IMG/VR virus record: IMGVR_UViG_3300047455_000186
Location: 1 to 56,264 of that record
From: a virus
DNA: 56,264 nucleotides
Reading direction: 5' to 3' (one strand)
Position numbers and translations under genes: made by a program. Each line of letters begins with the position of its first letter. Within the stretch, counting starts at the first letter, position 1. The notes beneath the pieces were generated by a model. It was given only the letters and a program-made list of their open reading frames with translations, ran no database searches and was not told where the DNA came from. Below, in pieces: positions 43,794-51,456 of the stretch.

Positions 43794-45512
43794 CTAACCA
43801 TCACACGCAAGGCAATCTTCACTCATCGCTTGCTGTGCAATATCTCCACGAAGAACACTCTCTGTTCTCGTATAATACAAAGTCTTTATTCCGTTCTTCC
43901 ATGCTTGCATGTGCACCTGGTTAATCCATTTTGGTGTAGCAACGCTTGGAAACGCGAGATTCAAACTAACCGACTGATCTATGTACTGCTGGCGAATGCC
44001 TGCTTGATTTACTAGCTCTAGTTGGTTTATTTCTTTAAAGGTTTTAAATACTTCTTTGGCTGGTATATCATGAGCTAACACTATATCGTCTAGCTCTTTA
44101 ATATCTTGTACACTACCGCCATCAGCAAGTATCTTATCCCATATTTCATTTGTATTTAACTTATGCTTTCTTAAAAGCTTTAAGAGCGTGGGGTTCTTCC
44201 TAATGAACGTACCCTTCGCACTTTGTTCCGTGAAAACATTAGCGGCCCAAGGCTCAATACCAGGACTAACGTTACCGCTAAGCTTACTATTAGACACAGT
44301 AGGAGCAACAGCCCTAAGATGGGTGTTACGATAACCAGTGCCAGCACACCAAAGAGGTTCGCCGTAAATTTCCGCAAGGTCCATAGATGCTCGTTCGCTT
44401 TCGATTTTGATTTGCGAAAATATTTTCCTAGTTTCAAATTGAGCAAGTAAACCTTCAAAAGGAATTCCCTTTTCTTGGAGATACGTGTGCCATCCGAGCA
44501 CACCCAATCCAAGCGCTCGTCCCTTTGAAGCAGAACGAACGGCATTTTCAAAACCTCTAAGTCCTTTGGCCCTTTGAATAAATTCCTCCATAACGCCGTC
44601 AAGAAACCACGTGGCGTCGTATATAAGGTTAGTACCTTTCCATTCTTCATATTTAGCTAAATTTAATGATGATAAGCAACAAACAAAGCTATGACTCTCA
44701 TCTGTGTGTAATGTTATCTCACTACAGATATTTGTCATATGTACTTTTAATCCGTTTTCTTTATATGCTTTTGGATTTGCCTTGTTAGTGTTTCCTTTAA
44801 ACATGATATACGGTTCTCCAGTTGCCTTTCGCTTTCTAAGTAGTTTACTCCATCTATTTCTAGCATTCGCATCTCCTTGTTCAAGCTTACGCATAAACTT
44901 ATCGCCAACAACTGCGCACTGATGTAGATTAAGCGATTGTCTGTTAACATCGCCTTTAGGTTCTCTGATTTCCAACCACTCCTCGAAGTCCTCGTGGTCA
45001 ATGTTGATATTAACACTGGCAGCTCCCCTTCTGACTGATCCTTGATTAGTTGCAAGAATTGTTGAGTCGTATATTTTGCAAAAGGGGACAACCCCGTCTG
45101 ATGTTCCATTACCTGTAATTGTTGCGCCAGCGGGTCTGATTTGATTTACGCCAATGCCAACTCCACCGCCGTGCTTAGCGAGTAGCATCATCTCTAAATT
45201 CTTTTGCCCTATATCTTGTATTGAGTCAGCAACATCAATACCAAAGCAACTAATAGGCAGACCGCGATCGGTGCCAGTATTACTAAGAACCGGTGAAGCC
45301 AAGCATAGCCAGCCGTTCCAGATATATTCAAAAAAAGTTTCCGCCATTTCTGGCTTATATAATCTGCGAGCAACTGTCTTAGCAACCCGCATGTAAGCGT
45401 CTCTCGGTGATTCGTCGTACAATAAATATCCCCCGGATATAGTCTTCTTGTATACGTCGTTATTACCCCATGCCGGGTAATCCTCACCTTTTTTCCAGTT
45501 TTCATTCCACAT
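43794..45512 (-). CDS. nrdA: Ribonucleotide reductase class I alpha subunit
   Basis: 572 aa from the ATG at 45512, whose A is the last A of the upstream TAA; a longer in-frame start reads into the neighbouring gene. Reduces NDPs to dNDPs with NrdB. Catalytic features: L-P-I-S-C (C89), N261-x-C263-x-E265 in M-T-N-I-C-S-E-I, the second active-site Cys in V-C-C-L-S (C278), L-Y-Y-T-R near 550 for radical transfer, and the C-terminal C-L-A-C shuttle pair. No N-terminal ATP-cone, so no overall activity switch; about 190 aa shorter than E. coli NrdA. Confidence 0.96.
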   Translation of the reverse strand: MWNENWKKGEDYPAWGNNDVYKKTISGGYLLYDESPRDAYMRVAKTVARRLYKPEMAETFFEYIWNGWLCLASPVLSNTGTDRGLPISCFGIDVADSIQDIGQKNLEMMLLAKHGGGVGIGVNQIRPAGATITGNGTSDGVVPFCKIYDSTILATNQGSVRRGAASVNINIDHEDFEEWLEIREPKGDVNRQSLNLHQCAVVGDKFMRKLEQGDANARNRWSKLLRKRKATGEPYIMFKGNTNKANPKAYKENGLKVHMTNICSEITLHTDESHSFVCCLSSLNLAKYEEWKGTNLIYDATWFLDGVMEEFIQRAKGLRGFENAVRSASKGRALGLGVLGWHTYLQEKGIPFEGLLAQFETRKIFSQIKIESERASMDLAEIYGEPLWCAGTGYRNTHLRAVAPTVSNSKLSGNVSPGIEPWAANVFTEQSAKGTFIRKNPTLLKLLRKHKLNTNEIWDKILADGGSVQDIKELDDIVLAHDIPAKEVFKTFKEINQLELVNQAGIRQQYIDQSVSLNLAFPSVATPKWINQVHMQAWKNGIKTLYYTRTESVLRGDIAQQAMSEDCLACDG

Positions 45513-45784
45513 TATGTAAAGTATAGTATTGTGTAAGCTATTGCTACGTTTAAATTGACTGCCACTAAGTTCCATTGCTTTGCAACAAATACTTGTGGTA
45601 TTGATATTATGCCGGCAATAATATATACAACTATGCCGGTCGGATCTGGCAGGAGGTGGGGAGCTGTCATCATAAATCCAGTCCCCATATATCCTAACCT
45701 ATTTGCTATCCTCTCGTGAGGCTTTAATCTTCTTTGTCTTACAAGCGCTTTTAATAAACTACGCTTAGTTGTAGAGGTCTTCAT
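45512..45784 (-). CDS. Small membrane protein between nrdB and nrdA
   Basis: 90 aa, TAATG-coupled to nrdA. Basic N-terminus (1-27) with R-R-L-K-P-H-E-R-I-A-N-R-L-G-Y-M-G-T-G-F-M-M-T, then two probable membrane segments (T-G-I-V-V-Y-I-I-A-G-I-I at ~49-60 and V-N-L-N-V-A-I-A-Y-T-I at ~75-85). I recall near-identical small proteins in other marine phages. The role is unknown. Its place within the nrd genes is curious, but no link to reductase chemistry is evident. Confidence 0.7.
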   Translation of the reverse strand: MKTSTTKRSLLKALVRQRRLKPHERIANRLGYMGTGFMMTAPHLLPDPTGIVVYIIAGIISIPQVFVAKQWNLVAVNLNVAIAYTILYFT

Positions 45785-45807
45785 ATATTTCTTCTTCGGT
45801 TATTAAA

Positions 45808-46776
45808 TTACCAAATGTTCTCGAAGTCTTCACCTTCACCAGCTTTCGAATAGTCCGTCGGCCGAACCGCGAAAAAATCAGTATGAGTGACCCCGCCGGT
45901 AAGATGATAGAACCAATCAAGATTAGCCGCTGCATCTTTGTCATATGCGAAGTACGAGCCAAGATCAACATAACCAAGTTCCACCAGTTTTTCATTTGTT
46001 CTTTTCTTTATAAAGTGTTTTAAATCATTTGACTTAATGCCTTCAATGTCACCCATTTCAAACATCTTATCTATATACTTGCATTCAAGTTTTACCATTG
46101 TTTCGGCAGCGGCAATGATATCTTCTCGACATAAATTCAATAATTGATTATTTTCACTGCACATATCGCGAAACAACTTACAGCCCATTTTACTGTGCAA
46201 AGATTCATCTCTTACGCTCCACTTCATTTGCTGCCCTATACCTTTTAATAAATTCCTTAATTGAAAAGAATAGAGAACAGCAAAAGCAGAATATAAACTA
46301 ACCCCCTCAGCAAAAGCGCTAAAAACAGCAAGAGACTTGCCAATACCAACAGAGCTTGTCCCGCCATAAGCAACCAGGTTATCAAACCTTTCAGCAGTTG
46401 CAGGCTCATGGAGAAAGGCTTCATAATTTTCAAGACCAAGTGTTTCATTTAAATAACTATAGGCTACAGCATGTATTGTTTCTTGTGATCCGAACATCAT
46501 AGCCATTTGCTGTATTTCGTGTTTAGGAAACCATGATACCACTTTTTGTGTCCAGTAATCTGAAACAGCACATTCGGTTTGTGCAAAACCTAATAGTATA
46601 TTGCCTACTAGATTCTTTTCTTCTGGTGTTAATTTTTCTTTCCAATCTTTTATATCGCCTTGCATTGGTATTTCAGTATGTAACCAGAATGCTTGTGCTT
46701 GTTTTAACCAACCTTCCGTATAATAGTCAGGATATTCAAATGGTTTGTACGCTACGCGCTCATCAAACAATCCCAT
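45808..46776 (-). CDS. nrdB: Ribonucleotide reductase class I beta subunit
   Basis: 322 aa, the diiron radical-generating subunit. Metal and radical residues: first helix Glu in T-E-C-A-V-S-D-Y-W, then E-T-I-H-A-V-A-Y (Glu, His and the Tyr expected to carry the radical), E-G-V-S-L-Y and R-D-E-S-L-H. The C-terminus E-D-F-E-N-I-W is probably the NrdA-binding tail. The first metal ligand is Glu rather than the Asp of E. coli NrdB. TAATG-coupled to the small gene upstream. Confidence 0.95.
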   Translation of the reverse strand: MGLFDERVAYKPFEYPDYYTEGWLKQAQAFWLHTEIPMQGDIKDWKEKLTPEEKNLVGNILLGFAQTECAVSDYWTQKVVSWFPKHEIQQMAMMFGSQETIHAVAYSYLNETLGLENYEAFLHEPATAERFDNLVAYGGTSSVGIGKSLAVFSAFAEGVSLYSAFAVLYSFQLRNLLKGIGQQMKWSVRDESLHSKMGCKLFRDMCSENNQLLNLCREDIIAAAETMVKLECKYIDKMFEMGDIEGIKSNDLKHFIKKRTNEKLVELGYVDLGSYFAYDKDAAANLDWFYHLTGGVTHTDFFAVRPTDYSKAGEGEDFENIW

Positions 46777-46925
46777 TATTTATATATTTCAATTGCTAAA
46801 TCTATAAACGGCAAATAAAACACATGCGTTGTTTGATTATCCTCTTCATAACTTCTTGCGCCAAATAATATACCTGGATAAAATCCAAATGATACTGCCC
46901 AGGCCGGGTTTTTTTCTTTATCCAT
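46776..46925 (-). CDS. 49-aa conserved phage protein (G-F-Y-P-G-I-L-F-G)
   Basis: Ends in a TAATG junction with nrdB. The sequence contains N-P-A-W-A-V-S-F-G-F-Y-P-G-I-L-F-G, Y-E-E-D-N-Q-T-T-H-V-F-Y-L-P-F and a short acidic end. The G-F-Y-P-G-I-L-F-G motif is one I recall from many phage small genes, often close to nucleotide-metabolism genes. No known activity; short but strongly conserved-looking. Confidence 0.65.
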   Translation of the reverse strand: MDKEKNPAWAVSFGFYPGILFGARSYEEDNQTTHVFYLPFIDLAIEIYK

Positions 46926-47091
46926 ATACTTTTATATTGTATTTATCCATTATTTCTACTAATTCTTTGTATTTTACTTTACCTCGTACGTCCCAGCTCC
47001 ATTTAATAAACTTATCAATTTGACGCTCAGCATACTTTTGTCTTGCTAACCGTTTCGCTTCGAAAGGATTATGCTTATTGTCTCGTCGCAT
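46918..47091 (-). CDS. 57-aa basic protein overlapping the nuclease gene
   Basis: Starts at 47091, 46 nt inside the end of the nuclease gene in another frame, and ends 8 nt into the 49-aa gene. Helical and very basic: R-R-D-N-K-H-N-P-F-E-A-K-R-L-A-R-Q-K-Y, D-K-F-I-K-W-S-W-D-V-R-G-K-V-K-Y-K. The W-S-W-D-V pattern and clean termini suggest a real protein. Function unknown. Confidence 0.6.
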   Translation of the reverse strand: MRRDNKHNPFEAKRLARQKYAERQIDKFIKWSWDVRGKVKYKELVEIMDKYNIKVYG

Positions 47092-47507
47092 TCTTTTTGA
47101 TTTTGTGGTTTGTACAATGTTACATTAGGGAATTGACTCATAACTAATCTTTTAAACAACTTCCAACGCATTGGGAAAGATTCATTAGCTCTGCCTTTTG
47201 TTTCAATTATAAAATCTTCGCCAATAAAATCAGGTGTGTACTTAATAGGTAATATGCGTTTGCATCCTCTGTTCTTATAATCTCCTTTGCCATTAGCTTG
47301 CCTTTCATACACTTCATTATCAAAATGAAAACCAGCAAGCAAAACAAATGTTTCACCTTCGTATTTGGCTTTAACTTTTGCTTTTTTTAAGGCCATATAC
47401 ATATAACGCTCAAGACCTGAAGCAAAGTTGATACCATCATATGATACCTTCTTTGCTTGTACCGGGCCACGCTTTTTGCTTTTTCTTTTATAGGGTTGTC
47501 TCCTCAT
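47046..47507 (-). CDS. T7 endonuclease I-type Holliday junction resolvase
   Basis: 153 aa. PDDEXK nuclease core: E33 in G-L-E-R-Y-M-Y, D93 in K-Y-T-P-D-F-I, E102-T-K104 in I-I-E-T-K-G, with a basic N-terminal arm (R-R-Q-P-Y-K-R-K-S-K-K-R). T7 endonuclease I has E20, D55, E65 and K67 in the same order. It would resolve branched DNA before packaging or degrade host DNA. It overlaps the next small gene by 46 nt. Confidence 0.85.
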   Translation of the reverse strand: MRRQPYKRKSKKRGPVQAKKVSYDGINFASGLERYMYMALKKAKVKAKYEGETFVLLAGFHFDNEVYERQANGKGDYKNRGCKRILPIKYTPDFIGEDFIIETKGRANESFPMRWKLFKRLVMSQFPNVTLYKPQNQKECDETISIILSKRNG

Positions 47508-47751
47508 GGATTTCTATATTTCTTAATAATGCTTCCTGCATTTCTTCCGTGCTTGATTCTTTTAATTTTTGCATGTATAGCACAGCATCCATTAATTCTT
47601 CTTGCAAGTGATTAATCCAAGCAAACAAATTTGATTTGTCATCGTTAAGCGTTACGCCGTACTTTGCAAAGCCTACGTCTGATCTTGATACAAATTTATT
47701 TACAACACGTTCTACAACGGGATCTCTAAACTCTATTTCTTTTTTAGTCAT
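47488..47751 (-). CDS. Small possible NTP-pyrophosphohydrolase-like protein
   Basis: 87 aa, ATGA-coupled to the preceding GIY-YIG/MazG gene. Residues 20-65 read V-S-R-S-D-V-G-F-A-K-Y-G-V-T-L, then W-I-N-H-L-Q-E-E-L-M-D-A-V-L-Y-M (E51, E52, D55), a pattern similar to small all-alpha NTP-PPases of the MazG/dUTPase-2 superfamily. Only part of the usual EExxE...ExxD motif is visible, so activity is uncertain. Next to a MazG enzyme and a ThyA-family enzyme it may act on dNTPs. Confidence 0.55.
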   Translation of the reverse strand: MTKKEIEFRDPVVERVVNKFVSRSDVGFAKYGVTLNDDKSNLFAWINHLQEELMDAVLYMQKLKESSTEEMQEALLRNIEIHEETTL

Positions 47752-48569
47752 AACATTTCTTTTAATAAATCAGTAGCTTGGTCAGCAGTTATTCCTGTTT
47801 TAACAAATGTACCATTGTGCATTACGCCAGTTCTATTTGCTATTTCAACATAAGCGCCATCAATACAGTCTTCTATATTGTAACCCTCTTGAAAAGCTAA
47901 ATTAGTTAATACAACAACCATATCACCTATAGCGTCTTGTATTTCAGGCTTGTCATTGACAAGTAACGCAGCTGCCAGCTCGCCAGCTTCTTCTATAAGT
48001 TTAACATATTGCGTATGTGAATTGCCATTTTCATATATACCTCTTTCAGCAGCCCACGATCGTATTAAATCGAATCTTTCGCAGCCCGTGTCGTTGCTTA
48101 TACATTTTTCTTTTGGAGTATGCTCTAGATTAAAAAAGGCCTCATAGAAAGCCTTATTGTAAATATAGCTTCGATCATCATTGTACATCGAGGTTCTTGC
48201 ATTTTGCATTATCCAGGTTATATGTTCTTTTTTTAGTTTAAACTTATAATCTGGAGTTTCCCATTCTAATCCTATGTTATCCATAAGATTTCCTTTAAGC
48301 TTATTTATAGGAACAGGGAATGTTGTTGTTTGTTCTGTTGGATTTACTCTCATATTTGATTTAAATAAATTTTTATATAATGTTCTGTCTTTTCTGTAGC
48401 CATAAGACTGTTGAAGTTCTATCTCTTTGTTAGATATTAAATTAATATCATCACTTGTAAATAAAACTTCGTATTCGCCTGGCGCATAACCTTGTTGCTC
48501 CGTAACTCTCTTATTAAGATTACGTGTAACTCCGATTTTTTTACCAGGAATGTGATAAATGTTGTACAT
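47748..48569 (-). CDS. GIY-YIG nuclease-like domain fused to MazG pyrophosphohydrolase
   Basis: 273 aa from the ATG at 48569; a GTG start at 48590 overlaps the preceding stop and is not preferred. N-terminal ~1-75: a GIY-YIG-like fold, Y-N-I-Y-H-I then K-I-G-V-T-R-N-L-N-K-R, and a later Glu (E49/E51). C-terminal ~165-255: MazG-like, E193-E194-A-G-E197 with E209-I-Q-D212 and D216 (EExxE/ExxD), which hydrolyses NTP to NMP and PPi. The middle (95-150) is not recognised. It may act on a nucleotide or on DNA containing one. The fusion is unusual. Confidence 0.75.
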   Translation of the reverse strand: MYNIYHIPGKKIGVTRNLNKRVTEQQGYAPGEYEVLFTSDDINLISNKEIELQQSYGYRKDRTLYKNLFKSNMRVNPTEQTTTFPVPINKLKGNLMDNIGLEWETPDYKFKLKKEHITWIMQNARTSMYNDDRSYIYNKAFYEAFFNLEHTPKEKCISNDTGCERFDLIRSWAAERGIYENGNSHTQYVKLIEEAGELAAALLVNDKPEIQDAIGDMVVVLTNLAFQEGYNIEDCIDGAYVEIANRTGVMHNGTFVKTGITADQATDLLKEML

Positions 48570-48576
48570 ATTTTTG

Positions 48577-49398
48577 TTAGTTACCAACACTTAAATCTGC
48601 TTTTATTGCAGGTAAAGGATTGTATTTAATTAGTTTAATATCTTCGGCCTCTGGAATATATAAGTGATTGTTATTGTTAAACAAACCTTTGCGTAATTCT
48701 AATTTAGGCAATACTCTTTTTGGTCTATCTAAATATACTTTAGCTTGTTCTAAATGATTATTATATAAATGGCAATCGCCAAGTTGACCAATAAGTTTAC
48801 CAGCTTTTAAGTTAGCTCCTTTAGCTAACATTTCCAGTAGTAAACCGTACATTGTAATATCGTATGGTAAACCTAAAAATACATCAGCTGATCTTTGCTG
48901 CCACATAAGATCTATAACACCATTGTTTATATAAACTTGAAAAGCATAATGGCAAGGAGGCAATACCATATCATTCATCTCGTGTGGAGCCCATGCGCTA
49001 ACCATAAGACGTCTAGAGTCTGGATTAGTATTGATGCTATACACAAGATTTTTAAGCTGATCTACGCCATTAAAATCACGCCATTGTTTTCCATATACAG
49101 GGCCAAGAGTTTCATCTGTTCTGCCTGAGCGTTCATAATCTGGTCTCCAGTATTTAACACCGTTATCTTCTAAATACTTAAGATCAGTTCTACCCTGTAA
49201 TATCCAAAGCAATTCTGTTCTTGCCGCATTAAAACTTATTCTTTTTCCTGTAAGTATAGGGAACCCAAGTGACATATCATGCTTAATCGTTCTTCCGAAG
49301 ACAGACTTCGTCCCAGTCCCTGTTCTATCCGCCTTGTCAGATCCTCCGTAGAGAATTCCTGCCATAAGTCCTCTATATTCATTTTCTATATTTATCAT
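48577..49398 (-). CDS. ThyA-family enzyme, probable dCMP (hydroxy)methylase
   Basis: 273 aa, family certain. Folate-dependent pyrimidine C5 transfer. Conserved: K52-R53, R25 in D-R-T-G-T-G, S-R-R at 128-130, catalytic Cys C149 in L-P-P-C-H, R169 in Q-Q-R-S-A-D, and G-D-C-H-L-Y for sugar binding. The residue that thymidylate synthases keep as Asn (E. coli N177, in G-L-P-F-N) is Asp D180 here (G-L-P-Y-D-I). Asn to Asp is known to switch TS to dCMP and is found in T4 gp42, dCMP hydroxymethylase. The enzyme may therefore make hm-dCMP or 5-methyl-dCMP, not dTMP. Alternative: an atypical thymidylate synthase. Confidence 0.9.
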   Translation of the reverse strand: MINIENEYRGLMAGILYGGSDKADRTGTGTKSVFGRTIKHDMSLGFPILTGKRISFNAARTELLWILQGRTDLKYLEDNGVKYWRPDYERSGRTDETLGPVYGKQWRDFNGVDQLKNLVYSINTNPDSRRLMVSAWAPHEMNDMVLPPCHYAFQVYINNGVIDLMWQQRSADVFLGLPYDITMYGLLLEMLAKGANLKAGKLIGQLGDCHLYNNHLEQAKVYLDRPKRVLPKLELRKGLFNNNNHLYIPEAEDIKLIKYNPLPAIKADLSVGN

Positions 49399-49654
49399 AA
49401 TAATATTTACACATTTTGTAGTATTCTACCCATATTGTTTTTCTACAATACTTGCTTGGCGATATATTTGGTTTTTCCCATTTTTGATATGGGCCTAAGC
49501 TAATAGCTATATGCCAGTGATCAGTATCGTTTTGTATACCATAAGGCGATATTCTTATGTTGTTTTTAACGCAATATCTATATGCTTTCCATTCTACGTC
49601 GCTAGCTGTATAAGGAGGCATTGGTTTCGCCCGTTTGCCATATAAACTTGGCAT
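49379..49654 (-). CDS. Small conserved phage protein, unknown
   Basis: 91 aa. TAATG-coupled to the primase stop (ATG at 49654) and overlapping the ThyA-family gene by 20 nt. Tyr/Trp/Lys-rich: P-P-Y-T-A-S-D-V-E-W-K-A-Y-R-Y-C, N-D-T-D-H-W-H-I-A-I-S-L-G-P-Y-Q-K-W-E, and a basic end. I recall this kind of protein in flavobacterial phages. No enzymatic motif is certain. Function unknown. Confidence 0.6.
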   Translation of the reverse strand: MPSLYGKRAKPMPPYTASDVEWKAYRYCVKNNIRISPYGIQNDTDHWHIAISLGPYQKWEKPNISPSKYCRKTIWVEYYKMCKYYYDKYRK

Positions 49655-51375
49655 TATTCCCAGGGCATTTTCTCGCCAGCAAGATTAACTTGCTCGTGAG
49701 GAATAAAACAACCGGACTTTGGTTCCCATTTAAAATGAGCTTCAGCTCCATTCTCGCCTAAGTTTTGAAACTTAACTTTAAGTACTTTAGCCTTAACAGT
49801 TTTAGCTTCATAATCTCTGTGAACTAATAACCCATGATAACTAGCATCGTACCATTCACCGCCACCTTTAATATTATACATTGACGGCTCTTCAATTTTG
49901 CCATTGCCATCTTTGTACATCTTAGTTGGGTGCGCTACAATAAAAACTAGCACATCATACTTCTTAGCAAAGATTTCAATCTTAGTTAAGTATTCCATAG
50001 TATAACGATTAACGTCTTCTGTTTTACAATCAACGTCTCTAACCTTATTATATGGATCAATAACCAAACATTTAATACCTTTACGTTTAACAAGCTCAGC
50101 ACCTTTCTTCAATACAGATTCTAACGTGTAGCGTTCCATATCTATATGGAAGTAATTAGTATTACAATGATCTGCTACTTGATTCCATCGATCAGTACCA
50201 ATATCATCTCTACTCGGCATGCCTTGCCAAGTTTTACGCATTAGCTTATGAGCGTGTAAATATGTTGGAACATTTTCTGGCGAAGCGAATGCCGTTTTCC
50301 AACCGTAATTAGCGTTATACCCAACAACCATTTGGTCGACAAAGTCACTCTTCCCGGAGCTAGGGATACCAGTGACAGTAATAAATTGACCAGTGTAAGT
50401 TGAGAATATGTCATCAAAATTTTGTAAGCCAATTTGGAATCCTGGTTTAAAGCCATTACGAACAAAGTCGGTAACTTCGTCTTCAATATCCCTGAACGTT
50501 GTAACATTCTCCAGCGGTACTGGCTTGCTTCGCGAAATACGCTCTGCCAATTTTTCTTTTCCATGCTTTATTAAATATTCGTTAGCGTCTTTGCAATCAT
50601 CAAATGTCGCTATATAACATACCTCAGAGCCTAATCTACGTATTAACTCTGTTTGCAAGGCTTGACCAGCTTCGTCTGAATCTACGGCCAATATAACCTT
50701 CTCTTTGTCTTCGAAATAATCTATACAATTGTCTAAGTAATCTAAGTTGTTAGTATTAAGTGTTGCGCCATTAGGAACAGATATTGCATTTGTTATACCA
50801 GCTTCATGTAACGCTAAGACGTCCATTTCACCTTCAACAATAATACAATATTCCCACCCTACAATGCTATCTATATTGTAGAATACTTTTTCAGCACCCT
50901 TATATAATTTAAAGTTCTTTCTTCCATCACGGTATTTAACATTAGTTAATTCGCCGCCCATAAAATAATTGAACTTTATTACATTCTCGGTTTTACCGGT
51001 CTGAGGCATATATTCAGGGCCCTCCTCAATCTTTAGATCGAAGAGAGTTTCCTGAGATATACCACGAGTTTTAAACCATTCAATTACTTTATCACTTACA
51101 AATTCAGGCCTATCTGGATCTGTTTTAATTTCAGGCTTAACATATATTTTTTCAGCTTTGCCTTTACGTTGATAAGTATGCAATTGAAATGATTTATTAC
51201 AATTATGACAAGTACCGAGACCCCGTTCCCAATCGTAAGAAGCGCATTTTGCTTTTTGATTCTTGGGTTTTCTATCGTGGGAGCACACAGGACATATGCC
51301 CTGCGCCTTACCCTCTTCAAGCTTATGTATATTGAACTGGTCAATAACAAATCCATTGATCTCTGTTGTCTGCAT
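49654..51375 (-). CDS. T7 gp4-type primase-helicase
   Basis: 573 aa, a bifunctional replication protein. Zinc finger C28-x-x-C31 ... C56-x-x-C59 at the N-terminus; TOPRIM primase with E181-G-E183 in I-I-V-E-G-E-M-D-V and D232-S-D234-E in A-V-D-S-D-E-A-G; RecA-like helicase with Walker A G336-I-P-S-S-G-K342-S and Walker B L-V-I-D-P-Y. This matches T7 gp4: primer synthesis plus 5'-3' helicase at the fork. The TTAATTAAATTAAATG leader replaces a Shine-Dalgarno. Neighbours are SSB and recombination genes. Confidence 0.95.
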   Translation of the reverse strand: MQTTEINGFVIDQFNIHKLEEGKAQGICPVCSHDRKPKNQKAKCASYDWERGLGTCHNCNKSFQLHTYQRKGKAEKIYVKPEIKTDPDRPEFVSDKVIEWFKTRGISQETLFDLKIEEGPEYMPQTGKTENVIKFNYFMGGELTNVKYRDGRKNFKLYKGAEKVFYNIDSIVGWEYCIIVEGEMDVLALHEAGITNAISVPNGATLNTNNLDYLDNCIDYFEDKEKVILAVDSDEAGQALQTELIRRLGSEVCYIATFDDCKDANEYLIKHGKEKLAERISRSKPVPLENVTTFRDIEDEVTDFVRNGFKPGFQIGLQNFDDIFSTYTGQFITVTGIPSSGKSDFVDQMVVGYNANYGWKTAFASPENVPTYLHAHKLMRKTWQGMPSRDDIGTDRWNQVADHCNTNYFHIDMERYTLESVLKKGAELVKRKGIKCLVIDPYNKVRDVDCKTEDVNRYTMEYLTKIEIFAKKYDVLVFIVAHPTKMYKDGNGKIEEPSMYNIKGGGEWYDASYHGLLVHRDYEAKTVKAKVLKVKFQNLGENGAEAHFKWEPKSGCFIPHEQVNLAGEKMPWE

Positions 51376-51384
51376 TTAATTTAA

Positions 51385-51456
51385 TTAATCTTCTATTAGT
51401 GTTACATTACCATTACTGTCTTTAGTTATACTAATGTAATCGTTTTCGTCTACCAT
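51385..51456 (-). CDS. Possible 23-aa peptide gene
   Basis: ATG at 51456 lies in the end of the 30-aa zinc-ribbon gene; stop at 51385, 9 nt before the primase start. Encodes a 23-residue acidic peptide containing E-N-D-Y-I-S-I-T-K and G-N-V-T-L-I-E-D, with a beta-hairpin-like D-S-N-G turn. Frame, spacing and lack of frame breaks suit the tightly packed operon, but it could be chance. Tentative. Confidence 0.4.
   Translation of the reverse strand: MVDENDYISITKDSNGNVTLIED

Noticed and set aside
44180-44650. 156-aa frame on the minus strand inside nrdA, with a hydrophobic segment
   Set aside because: It is in another frame within nrdA, whose catalytic motifs fix the real frame.
45765-45995. 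76-aa minus frame overlapping the end of nrdB
   Set aside because: Overlaps the conserved nrdB C-terminus in another frame and has no conserved pattern.
48570-48590. Upstream GTG start of the GIY-YIG/MazG gene
   Set aside because: It overlaps the ThyA-family stop, and the ATG at 48569 starts exactly at the conserved Y-N-I-Y strand.
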